Assembly (NCBI GenBank): GCA_045804965.1
Contig: JBJMMD010000047.1
Location: forward strand, 310,001-374,000
DNA from: CAVTUU01 sp045804965
Lineage (GTDB): Bacteria > Chloroflexota > Chloroflexia > Thermomicrobiales > UBA6265
Direction of reading: 5' to 3'
Length of the DNA stretch: 64,000 nucleotides
The notes below the pieces were generated by a model. It was not told where the DNA came from. It saw only the letters and a list, made by a program, of their open reading frames with translations, and did not search any database. A program made the translations under genes and the position numbers. This document shows positions 32,291 to 40,060 of the stretch, one piece after another (the stretch's first letter is position 1; every line of letters begins with the position of its first letter).

Positions 32291-34726
32291 ATGGTCACGC
32301 GGAGTGAACAGGCGGTAAAACTGGTCACGGGGAAGATCAACGGCCAGGACGTTACTGCGCCGGCCGGGACCACTATTCTCGAAGCTGCCCGGATGGCCGG
32401 CATTGAAGTTCCGAATCTTTGTTATCAACCGCTTCTTCGTCCTTGGGGCTCGTGCCGCATTTGCACGGTAGAGATCTTAGGTAAGCGCGGTGGATTGATT
32501 GAATCGTGCGCGACGCCGCTGGGTGAAGGTATGGAGGTGCTCACGCACTCCGAGCCATGCGTCGACGCTCGGCAGTTCGTTTTGCAGAACTACCTGATCG
32601 ACCACGCCCTGGACTGTCCCACCTGCGACAAATCGGGCGAGTGCTACTTGCAGGACAATACTTATTTGCACAACGTCAATACCAATCCGTATCGCCGGCC
32701 GAAGCTGGCAGCGCCCTATGTTCACTTCCGCGATACGATTGATTACAAATGGGACCGCTGCATCATGTGCAATCGATGCACGCGAGTATGTGACGAAGTA
32801 ATCGGCGTAATTGCGATCGAATCGACGTACCGCGCCCTCGAAGCCAGCATCAGTCCGGCGTACGGGATCGATCTGAGGGAAACGACCTGCACCAACTGTG
32901 GGATGTGCATCGCCGTCTGCCCGGTTGGCGCTCTTACGGATCGACATTTTGGTCATCATCCCTGGGAGCTCGACACTACTGAGACAATTTGCGGGTATTG
33001 CGATGTCGGTTGCACGCTGAATGTTGAGTCGAATAAAGGCATCGTCCGGCGTGTGACAAATCTCTGGGAGCGCGGCGTTAATAAAGGCTACACCTGCGAA
33101 AAGGGCAAATGGGGACATGAACTACTCCAGCATCCCGATCGCCTGTTTTACCCACGAGTAAACGCGGCAAACAGGCTGCCATACGAGGTGACTTGGCCGG
33201 ACGCTATCGACGCGGTCGCCGAGGGCCTCTCTCATTACCAAGGCGACCAGTTCGCGGCCCTGGTCTCAGGGGACTCAACAAACGAAGAAGCGTATGTACT
33301 CCAGCAATTCACACGCGCTGTCATGAACACCAATAATGTCGACCGCCACCTTTCTTCGAGCCAAGTCGCAGTCGAAGAAGCTGTGCGCACATCGCTTGGT
33401 GCCGACATCGCAAACACAAACTCCATGCAGGAACTGTTTTCCGACATCAAGTCCGCGATGCTTGTCGGGCCAGACATCGGCGCGACTGAGCCTGTCGCTT
33501 CCTATTGGTTCTATCTTTCCCGCGGCCAGCGTGAAGCAAAAATGGTCGTGGTGAGCCAAGAGGAATATCCGATGTGCCGGCGTGGAGACGTTTGGCTGAA
33601 ACCGGCCCCGGGCACGACGGCCGCCGTCCTCAACGGTATTGCTCGTCAGATCATCGACCTCGGCTTGGCAAGCTCTGCCGTGACCAACGATCAGCGGTTC
33701 GGACAATGGAAGAACTCGCTCGCCGGTTATGATGATGAGACCGTTAGGCAACTATCCGGTGTCTCCAGGGAACACCTGCGAGAAGCTGCGATTCTTTATG
33801 CGACTGGTGGCGCCGGCATCCGAGACAATCAGCCCGGAGACGGATTCCCGCCGGCGCTGATCTATCAAACGGTTGCTCACCAGGGCGAACCCGGGATCGA
33901 AACCAACGACGGCGACCCAGCCGAGATTGCGGCGGTTTGCAATAACCTCGCAATCCTCACCGGGAATTTCGGTCGGGCAGGCGGCGGCGTAGCTTCGCTC
34001 CGGGGACCCGCGAACTATCAAGGCACAACCGACATGGGGGCCCATCCCGTCTATTACCCGGGCGGTGGGTCCGTCGAAGACGATAGCGCGCGCAAGCGAT
34101 TTGAGACCGGATGGCTGACTCGCTGGGCCGAACGGGCGAAAACGACCAACGGGTTCCTTCCAGTTCGGCAACTACCCTCGACGCGTGGACTTGGCGTGAG
34201 CGAGCTGGTTGAGGCCATCGATCGCGGGCAAGTCAAAGCGATGTTCATTGACGGCTCCATCGCTGGCCGCACGCATGACATCAATCCCGCGCTGACGAAG
34301 GGGCTCACCAAGCTCGAGTTTCTCGTCGTCAGCGACTACTACAACTCTCCGATTACGCAAATGGCGACGGTCGTCCTGCCGAAAGCAACGTCGCTCGAAA
34401 AGGACGGCACCTTCACGAGTTTCGATCGCACAGTGCAACGCGTGCGCGCGGCGGTGCCCGCGCTTGGCGAGGCTAAGTCGATCGTGGAAACGATTTCTTT
34501 GCTCAGTCAGCGGATGGGTTACGGGCTTGAGAATCAACATCCTGCGCAAATCATGACCGAAATCGCGATTGTCGCTCCTTCATATGGCGGCGTGACGTAT
34601 GCCCGGCTCGAGCGCGGCGGCCTCTCTGCACCAGTGTCTACCTTCATCGGCCAAGGTACACCGATTTTGCAAGCAAATGGGTCAGAATTCGCGAGCTTCA
34701 ACCCTAGACTCATTCCGACTTCGTGA
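32291..34726 (+). CDS. NuoG/formate dehydrogenase alpha-like iron-sulfur molybdopterin protein
   Basis: 811 residues in the order shared by complex I NuoG and NAD-linked formate dehydrogenase: [2Fe-2S] (C44, C55, C58, C73), a His/Cys [4Fe-4S] site (H105, C109, C112, C118), two [4Fe-4S] motifs (C-I-M-C-N-R-C-T-R-V-C and C-T-N-C-G-M-C-I-A-V-C), a C-G-Y-C-D-V-G-C cluster and a molybdopterin domain. Where formate dehydrogenases have catalytic Cys or Sec, residues 351-359 read D-R-H-L-S-S-S-Q-V, so no active-site Cys/Sec and no UGA. It is therefore more likely NuoG-like electron transfer than a formate dehydrogenase. GGAGG lies 13 bases before the ATG. Paired with nuoI downstream. Confidence 0.85.
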   Translation: MVTRSEQAVKLVTGKINGQDVTAPAGTTILEAARMAGIEVPNLCYQPLLRPWGSCRICTVEILGKRGGLIESCATPLGEGMEVLTHSEPCVDARQFVLQNYLIDHALDCPTCDKSGECYLQDNTYLHNVNTNPYRRPKLAAPYVHFRDTIDYKWDRCIMCNRCTRVCDEVIGVIAIESTYRALEASISPAYGIDLRETTCTNCGMCIAVCPVGALTDRHFGHHPWELDTTETICGYCDVGCTLNVESNKGIVRRVTNLWERGVNKGYTCEKGKWGHELLQHPDRLFYPRVNAANRLPYEVTWPDAIDAVAEGLSHYQGDQFAALVSGDSTNEEAYVLQQFTRAVMNTNNVDRHLSSSQVAVEEAVRTSLGADIANTNSMQELFSDIKSAMLVGPDIGATEPVASYWFYLSRGQREAKMVVVSQEEYPMCRRGDVWLKPAPGTTAAVLNGIARQIIDLGLASSAVTNDQRFGQWKNSLAGYDDETVRQLSGVSREHLREAAILYATGGAGIRDNQPGDGFPPALIYQTVAHQGEPGIETNDGDPAEIAAVCNNLAILTGNFGRAGGGVASLRGPANYQGTTDMGAHPVYYPGGGSVEDDSARKRFETGWLTRWAERAKTTNGFLPVRQLPSTRGLGVSELVEAIDRGQVKAMFIDGSIAGRTHDINPALTKGLTKLEFLVVSDYYNSPITQMATVVLPKATSLEKDGTFTSFDRTVQRVRAAVPALGEAKSIVETISLLSQRMGYGLENQHPAQIMTEIAIVAPSYGGVTYARLERGGLSAPVSTFIGQGTPILQANGSEFASFNPRLIPTS

Positions 34727-34777
34727 TAGCGCCAATGCGCTGAACCAAAAAAAATGCCGAGAGAAAGGCATGGATGA

Positions 34778-35257
34778 ATGTTCGATGAAATCAAGGGCTT
34801 TGCCGTCACGTTCAAGCGGATGTTCTTGCCCAATGTCACAATTCAATATCCGGACGAGAAGCGAGACATGGCGGCTCGGTTCCGCGGCCTGCCGTCGTTG
34901 CGGTCCGACCCCGATACCGGCGAGGCGCTCTGCGTCGCCTGCGGGCTCTGCGCAAGAATTTGCCCGACCACGTGTCTCGAAATGAATGTCATTCCCTCTG
35001 AAGAGGGCGATCGCGAGCTCGGCGAATTCATACTTCGCTCGGGTCGGTGCCTCTTTTGCGGTCTTTGCGCGCAGGTCTGTCCGGTCGACGCGATCACGAT
35101 GAGCCGTGAATATGAGCTATCAGTGACCGACCGCGACGGGCTGGTCTATACCAAAATAGAACTCGCAACCATAGGCGCTCAAGCGCCAATTTGGTGGGAA
35201 GCGGGCGCGGGACCAACCTATGCTGCCGGCGTCAATCCCGCAGTCGCGCCAAAGTAA
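34778..35257 (+). CDS. nuoI: NuoI-like 2x[4Fe-4S] ferredoxin subunit
   Basis: 159 residues matching complex I subunit NuoI, with an amphipathic N-terminal helix (F-D-E-I-K-G-F-A-V-T-F-K-R-M-F) and two ferredoxin motifs C-V-A-C-G-L-C-A-R-I-C-P and C-L-F-C-G-L-C-A-Q-V-C-P-V-D-A. ATG with AAAGG upstream, 51 bases after the nuoG-like gene. The remaining complex I genes are absent from at least 2.5 kb on either side, so the pair is a detached module, either split from a main nuo cluster or part of a different oxidoreductase. Confidence 0.9.
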   Translation: MFDEIKGFAVTFKRMFLPNVTIQYPDEKRDMAARFRGLPSLRSDPDTGEALCVACGLCARICPTTCLEMNVIPSEEGDRELGEFILRSGRCLFCGLCAQVCPVDAITMSREYELSVTDRDGLVYTKIELATIGAQAPIWWEAGAGPTYAAGVNPAVAPK

Positions 35258-35357
35258 TTCCGAGATTTGACGGTGATCGAGCGCGGGAGTCCTCAGAAAG
35301 GATTTCCGCGCTTCGCATTTCAACGGAAGAGAACTTCACGCGCCGAGGAGGCCAACG

Positions 35358-36803
35358 ATGGCAAAGGACTTTCCCATCTTCGTGGGCGGGAACTGGACGA
35401 CGAGTGCCAACACATTGTCCGTCACGAATCCGTTCAACGACGAGGTCGTGGGCACGACGTATCTGGCCACAAAGGATCAGCTTGATCAAGCGATCAAAGC
35501 AGCGCAGGAGATCTTTCCCAGCCTGAGATCTATGGCAACCTACGACCGCGCTTGCCTGCTGCAATCGTTCGCGGCAAAGATGCGCGAGCGTCGGGACGAC
35601 GTCGCTCACATGATCTGCCTCGAAGCCGGAAAACCGATTCGCGAGGCCGAAGTTGAGGCGGACCGCGGCGTTTTCACGATCGAAACGGCGGCTGAAGAAG
35701 CGAAGCGGATCGAAGGAGAAGTCATGCCGCTCGATCTTCTTCCGTCCTCGAAAGGGCGGTTTGGGATCGTTCGGCGATTCCCAATCGGACCGATCGCCGG
35801 TATCTCGCCGTTCAATTTTCCACTGAATTTGGCCTTGCACAAAGTCGCTCCTGCGCTCGCCGCCGGCAATCCCATCGTCCTCAAACCGCCCAGCCGGGAT
35901 CCATTGACTATGCTCCTTGTGGCGAAAATGCTCGACGAGATAGGAGTTCCAAAGGGAGCGGTGAGCGTCGTCCCGATGGATCGTGAAGTCGGCGATATTT
36001 TGGTCGAGGATGACCGGTTCAAACTTCTCTCGTTCACCGGCTCGCCCGATGTCGGATGGGAAATGAAGCGCCGGGCGGGCATGAAGCGAGTGGTCCTCGA
36101 ACTCGGCGGAAATGCGGGCGTGGTCATCGACGATGATTCGGACATCGAATTCGCCGCTCAGCGAGTGAAAACCGGAGCGTTCGCCTACGCCGGGCAGGTT
36201 TGCATTTCCGTGCAGCGAGTATTCATCCACGAAACTGTTTATGACGAATTCAAGGATCGACTGATCGCTGAAACGACGACCGTGAATGCGGGCGACCCCC
36301 TCGATCGCGCGACCGATCTTGGGCCCATGATCGACGACAAGGCAGCCAAGCGGACCGAGCAATGGGTCGCTGACGCGGTTGCTCAGGGCGCGAATGTGGT
36401 AGTTGGCGGAAACGCCGATGGCCGCTTTTTCCAACCTACGGTCATTGAAAATGCGCCGCGAGATGCGTTCGTATGCTCGCGCGAAGCATTTGCGCCACTC
36501 GTCACGATCTTCAAAGTTCCCAATTTCAAATGCGGCGTCGATGCCCTCAACGACTCCGAGTATGGATTGCAAGCAGGGGTGTTCACGAACAAGCTCGAAC
36601 ACGCGCTGTACTCGTTTGAGCGCATTGAAACCGGCGCCGTGATCATCAACGATGTGCCAACCTACCGTATCGACCACATGCCGTACGGCGGCGTGAAGGC
36701 GTCGGGTCTCAGCCGCGAAGGCCTCCGCTACGCGATAGAGGACATGACCGAGATGCGTCTGCTCGTCGTCAACCGGTTGGACAGCCAGCGCGTCACGAGC
36801 TAG
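35358..36803 (+). CDS. NAD(P)-dependent aldehyde dehydrogenase
   Basis: 481-residue ALDH-superfamily enzyme. Cofactor-domain motif F-T-G-S-P-D-V-G, general base in L-E-L-G-G-N-A-G, catalytic cysteine in G-Q-V-C-I-S-V-Q-R, and the Y-G-G-V-K-A-S-G-L signature near the end. The G-Q-V-C-I-S-V-Q-R style fits the lactaldehyde/glyceraldehyde-3-phosphate-type branch, but the substrate cannot be fixed. ATG preceded by GAGGAGG. Follows nuoI by 100 bases; its TAG overlaps the TAG of convergent nfo in the palindrome CTAG. Confidence 0.92.
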   Translation: MAKDFPIFVGGNWTTSANTLSVTNPFNDEVVGTTYLATKDQLDQAIKAAQEIFPSLRSMATYDRACLLQSFAAKMRERRDDVAHMICLEAGKPIREAEVEADRGVFTIETAAEEAKRIEGEVMPLDLLPSSKGRFGIVRRFPIGPIAGISPFNFPLNLALHKVAPALAAGNPIVLKPPSRDPLTMLLVAKMLDEIGVPKGAVSVVPMDREVGDILVEDDRFKLLSFTGSPDVGWEMKRRAGMKRVVLELGGNAGVVIDDDSDIEFAAQRVKTGAFAYAGQVCISVQRVFIHETVYDEFKDRLIAETTTVNAGDPLDRATDLGPMIDDKAAKRTEQWVADAVAQGANVVVGGNADGRFFQPTVIENAPRDAFVCSREAFAPLVTIFKVPNFKCGVDALNDSEYGLQAGVFTNKLEHALYSFERIETGAVIINDVPTYRIDHMPYGGVKASGLSREGLRYAIEDMTEMRLLVVNRLDSQRVTS

Positions 36804-37675
36804 AGCTGCGCGGTCTTCGCGGTTTCGCGGTTAGCGATACCCCGCAGCGTCGCTAGGTTTCGGGCGTCCTCTTCGTCGTGGTCGCCCTTCGGAGTTTCTA
36901 ATACTGCGGGCAGACCACACAGGCGCTTATCGCCAAGCAATTGCTCAAACGCGGAAATACCGAGCTCACCGTCGCCAATGTGGGCGTGCCGGTCGCTGTG
37001 GCTACCCAGGCCCTTCTTAGAATCGTTCAGATGGATGACTCTTAGGTGGTCCAGTCCAATAACCTTATCAAAGGCATCCATCGTTTCCATGTATGTGCTC
37101 GCGTCGCGAATATCATAGCCAGCGACAAAGACATGACACGTATCGAGACAGACTCCGACCCGCTTCTTGTCGCTGACCTTGTCAATGATTCCCGCAAGCT
37201 CCTCGAACGAGCGTCCCAGCGTGGTTCCCTGACCGGCCGTCGTCTCTAGCAAGAGCATTGATTTTCCGTTTATTTGCTCATCGAAAATGCGATTGATCGA
37301 CTCTGCTGCCCGCTGAATCCCGACTTCCTCACCGTCGCCCATGTGCGCGCCGGGGTGAGAAACGAGATACGGGACGTCGAGCTGATCGCACCGATCAAGC
37401 TCGTCGGCCAGCGCCAGGCGCGATTTCTCCCGTAGCGCTTCAATCGGCGAAGCGATATTGATCAAATAGGAGTCGTGTGCAATCAAGTGCTTGATGCCTG
37501 TGATTGAGCGTTGTTCGGTCCAGCGTTCAATCATTGCCGGGTCGAGCGGCTTCGCCGCCCACTGACTCGCGTTTTTGGTGAAGATCTGGCAAGAGGTCAT
37601 TTTGAGCGCGGCTGCCTTGATCAGGGCTTGATCGCAACCGCCGGCAATGGACATATGCGCGCCGAATTCAAGCAT
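36800..37675 (-). CDS. nfo: endonuclease IV (AP endonuclease)
   Basis: Incises DNA at abasic sites in base excision repair; a three-zinc TIM barrel. 291 residues. Typical blocks: G-A-H-M-S-I-A-G-G at the start, L-I-A-H-D-S-Y-L-I-N, L-E-T-T-A-G-Q-G-T, C-L-D-T-C-H-V-F-V-A-G-Y-D and H-L-N-D-S-K, which carry the His, Glu and Asp zinc ligands. The ATG follows the stop codon of the upstream UGA-containing gene with no gap, so translation is coupled and the two are one operon. Confidence 0.96.
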   Translation of the reverse strand: MLEFGAHMSIAGGCDQALIKAAALKMTSCQIFTKNASQWAAKPLDPAMIERWTEQRSITGIKHLIAHDSYLINIASPIEALREKSRLALADELDRCDQLDVPYLVSHPGAHMGDGEEVGIQRAAESINRIFDEQINGKSMLLLETTAGQGTTLGRSFEELAGIIDKVSDKKRVGVCLDTCHVFVAGYDIRDASTYMETMDAFDKVIGLDHLRVIHLNDSKKGLGSHSDRHAHIGDGELGISAFEQLLGDKRLCGLPAVLETPKGDHDEEDARNLATLRGIANRETAKTAQL

Positions 37676-38059
37676 CTACCGTTCCCCTTCTTTTGCAGAG
37701 ATCATCTCTTGCAGACCTCGACGGTCGAAGCCAACCACGGCATGCGATCCGCGAACGACGATCGGGCGGCGAATGAGCGCCGGATAATTGGTCATGAGAT
37801 CGAGCAGCTCATCGGCGCTTAGTCGGCGCTCCGCCAGCTTCATGTCGGCATACGGGCGACTTCTTGTCGAGAGCAGATCTTTAGGCTCAAGTCCAATCCG
37901 GGTGAACAGTTCATACAACTCTCGCCGGCTCAATCGCTGCCTGAATATATCTCGTGATCGCACGGGAAGCGAACGTTGCCCAAGAAACTCCTGAGCCCTT
38001 CGACAACTCGTTCACGACGAGTGGACGAACGCTTCGATCTCGTCCTGTGTGGCGGGCAT
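37676..38059 (-). CDS. Spx/ArsC-family protein, putative selenoprotein (in-frame UGA = Sec16)
   Basis: Read with UGA as stop, only a 95-codon frame from GTG 37963 remains, lacking the family's active site. Reading TGA 38012-38014 as selenocysteine gives an intact 127-residue protein from ATG 38059, with AAAGG six bases upstream. The restored N-terminus is V-H-S-S-U16-T-S-C19-R-R-A, aligning with S-P-S-C-T-S-C-R-K-A of Spx; U16 replaces the first Cys of CxxC. The family's C-terminal R97-R98-P-I-V-V...V-G-F is intact. A hairpin fitting a bacterial SECIS follows the TGA, and selA is in this window. Likely a thioredoxin-fold oxidoreductase or redox-sensing regulator. Alternatives: a TGT/TGC to TGA mutation, sequencing error, or a pseudogene. 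Operon with nfo. Confidence 0.8.
37971..38013 (-). promoter_or_regulatory. candidate bacterial SECIS element
   Basis: Directly after the TGA the minus strand can fold into one extended hairpin: GAAC/GTTC, a 2-base bulge, GTTG/CAAC, TC/GG, a G-G mismatch, AAG/CTT, a bulged T, GGCT/AGTT, and the apical loop CAGG. That is about 17 pairs in 43 bases, with the loop starting 18 bases after the TGA and containing G, within the usual spacing for SelB-recognised SECIS. Folded by eye. Confidence 0.65.
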
Positions 38060-38091
38060 TGCCAACCTTTCGCATGCGGGGACTGTCAAAA

Positions 38092-38100
38092 ATCATAGCA
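38092..38100 (-). promoter_or_regulatory. extended -10 promoter of the selenoprotein-nfo operon
   Basis: The minus strand reads TGCTATGAT about 33 bases before the ATG at 38059. The predicted transcript starts near 38085 and includes the upstream ribosome binding site, supporting translation from the ATG rather than from the GTG at 37963. Confidence 0.5.
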
Positions 38101-38197
38101 CGTTCGTTCGAGTTCGCTCATCGTGGTTCGCTAACGGCCGCAATGCCTATGATAGAATCCAGGCTCCAAGGCCCAATGAGCGAACATCTACAACCAT

Positions 38198-39001
38198 GTG
38201 AGAGTGTCTGTGCGTGTGAGCGAGCAAGCGGATGTGCCGTCGGCCCCTCCCGTCGCGGTATTTCTCTCATTGGTGATTCCCGCCTATAACGAGGCCAACA
38301 ATCTACGCAACACGTTGCAGAGGTCCTGGGCGTATCTTTCTTCTCGGAATTATGTGTCCGAACTTCTCGTCGTCGACGACGGCAGCGTCGATTCGACAGC
38401 CGAAATTGCGCGTGAATTTGCTCGCATCCATGATGCTATTCGGCTGTTGTCGATACCGCACGGCGGAAAAGCGGCAGCGCTGCGAGCAGGGATGCTTGCC
38501 ACGAAAGGAGAATTGATCGCCTTTTCGGATGCCGATCTCGCAACGCCGTTGGCCAATCTCGAGGGATTCATTGAGGCGATCAACTCGGGATGCGATGTCG
38601 TTATCGGTTCGCGCGAAGGCGCAGGAGCGCACCGGTTCGGGGAACCAAAATATCGTCATATTATGGGCCGTGGTTTCAACCTGCTTGTTCGTGCCCTCGT
38701 CTTGCCAGGCATCCAAGATTCGCAGTGCGGTTTCAAGCTGTTCAGGCGTGCAGCTGCGCAGGAGATACTGAGTCGTACGCAGCTCTACCGTAATTCCAAA
38801 TTGATCCAGGGCCCACGCGTCACCGCGTTTGATGTCGAGCTGCTTGTCATCGCGCGCCGGCTCGGATACACGATCTGCAATTTCGCGGTCGACTGGACCT
38901 ATGGCAAGGGCAGCAAGGTGAATCCAATTCGCGACACTTGGACGAATCTGACTGATGTGCTGACGGTCAAGATCAATGATGTTCGCGGTCGGTATCGTTA
39001 G
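38198..39001 (+). CDS. dolichyl-phosphate-glucose-type GT2 glycosyltransferase
   Basis: 267-residue GT-A family 2 enzyme. The N-terminal V-I-P-A-Y-N-E-A-N-N-L, V-V-D-D-G-S-V-D-S-T, and F-S-D-A-D-L-A-T-P motifs bind nucleotide sugar and metal, and Q-C-G-F-K-L-F resembles ALG5-type polyprenyl-phosphate glucosyltransferases. No C-terminal membrane segments, so it may act at the membrane peripherally. Several in-frame GTGs near 38198 make the exact start uncertain. Separately promoted from the divergent selenoprotein gene. Confidence 0.85.
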   Translation: MRVSVRVSEQADVPSAPPVAVFLSLVIPAYNEANNLRNTLQRSWAYLSSRNYVSELLVVDDGSVDSTAEIAREFARIHDAIRLLSIPHGGKAAALRAGMLATKGELIAFSDADLATPLANLEGFIEAINSGCDVVIGSREGAGAHRFGEPKYRHIMGRGFNLLVRALVLPGIQDSQCGFKLFRRAAAQEILSRTQLYRNSKLIQGPRVTAFDVELLVIARRLGYTICNFAVDWTYGKGSKVNPIRDTWTNLTDVLTVKINDVRGRYR

Positions 39002-39160
39002 TCGCCAGCCGGGACGTCGGCACAGCGGCGTTCACGCCTATGTCTCATAGCGAACCACCCTACTCGTCAGGTATTGTTTGACCGTGAACGATTGTCGGGA
39101 GGCAAGCAACACCGTTCGTGATTCGCCCGCCCTCGCCATCTTGCCGATGGGGCTTGTTCT

Positions 39161-39856
39161 TTGGAAGGCGACCTACGCGAGTTTCCACTCGCCGAAATCC
39201 TGCAATTCGTGTCGCTCGGCAGCCGTTCGGGTGTGCTCGACATCATCCGCCGCGAGCGCGTGTACGGTATCGTCTTCACTTCCGGCGCAATCACTGGGCT
39301 AAGCGCTGACGGATGGACCCTCGCTCAGGAACTTCGCGAATCGGGATTACTTCCTGCCGGAGACATATCGAGCATCCTAGCCAGCAATTCCGATACGCAA
39401 GAGTTACAGCGCACTGTGCTCAACGACGGATACCTTACTGACGAGGAATGGGCCGCGTTTGTCGAGCGCCAAGTCGAACGCCTCCTCTATACGCTCTTTG
39501 ACGCGCGCGACGGCAAATTTCGTTTTCGCCAAGGCGCCATCGTTACCCAGAGTTTGCTTCCTGTTCGGGTCACTGCCGACCGCGCCGTTCTTGAAGGTAC
39601 GCGCTGGAGCGAAACCTGGGGGCGCGCCGCCGAGGTCGTTCCGTCTCGGCAAAGCCGGTTCGAGCGATCGACCCAGCTCCCGGACGCCCCGATCAAAATC
39701 ACTCCGACGACTTGGCGCGTCTTCGTGGCGATGTCTGAACCAGGGAACTTGATGCAACTCGCCGCGAGATCTGTGCTCAGCGAAGTTGCGGTTGTCGAGT
39801 CACTGCAGTCGCTGATCACTGCCGGTCTCGTGAGACGATCGGATGAAACCGCCTAG
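39161..39856 (+). CDS. DUF4388 (PATAN-like) domain protein
   Basis: 231 residues. The N-terminal L-R-E-F-P-L-A-E-I-L-Q-F-V-S-L-G-S-R-S-G-V-L-D-I segment is the DUF4388/PATAN signature, found in signalling proteins that work with response regulators. A winged-helix-like C-terminal part (about 175-228, L-A-A-R-S-V-L-S-E-V-A-V-V-E-S-L) suggests a second interaction domain. TTG start, the only usable codon near the domain. It precedes a histidine kinase and a response regulator, which supports a signalling role. Confidence 0.8.
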   Translation: MEGDLREFPLAEILQFVSLGSRSGVLDIIRRERVYGIVFTSGAITGLSADGWTLAQELRESGLLPAGDISSILASNSDTQELQRTVLNDGYLTDEEWAAFVERQVERLLYTLFDARDGKFRFRQGAIVTQSLLPVRVTADRAVLEGTRWSETWGRAAEVVPSRQSRFERSTQLPDAPIKITPTTWRVFVAMSEPGNLMQLAARSVLSEVAVVESLQSLITAGLVRRSDETA

Positions 39857-39900
39857 TACCTCTGCCGCTCGGTCCAAATTTTCCGATTTTTGTGGGAAAT

Positions 39901-39929
39901 TTGTACTGGATGGGTAATCACCGTATACT
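39901..39929 (+). promoter_or_regulatory. sigma-70-type promoter of the histidine kinase operon
   Basis: TTGTAC (39901-39906) and TATACT (39924-39929) with a 17-base spacer, preceded by an AT-rich block resembling an UP element. The transcript would start near 39937, ahead of the kinase. Confidence 0.75.
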
Positions 39930-40060
39930 GAAACCGCCTGATAACCAGTACCATAGGACTGTCCGCCCCGCGGCTCTCCGGTCGTTACCTCTTGATTTGC
40001 GTCGAGAGCGATCAAGTCGCTGCTCAATCGTTGGGCTGGTCGGCGAACTCCGACGCGGAA

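Noticed and set aside
32291..34726. Selenocysteine formate dehydrogenase
   Set aside because: No in-frame TGA, and the Cys/Sec position holds serine/glutamine, so it is not a Sec-containing formate dehydrogenase despite selA in the window.
35232..36677. 481-codon open frame antisense to the aldehyde dehydrogenase
   Set aside because: Same-length coincidence caused by the codon bias of the real gene; low-complexity, basic composition, no domain, no ribosome binding site.
37676..37963. Simple 95-residue ArsC-like protein from GTG 37963
   Set aside because: It lacks the family's CxxC and N-terminal strand and has a weak start, whereas reading the upstream TGA as Sec restores both and a strong start at 38059.
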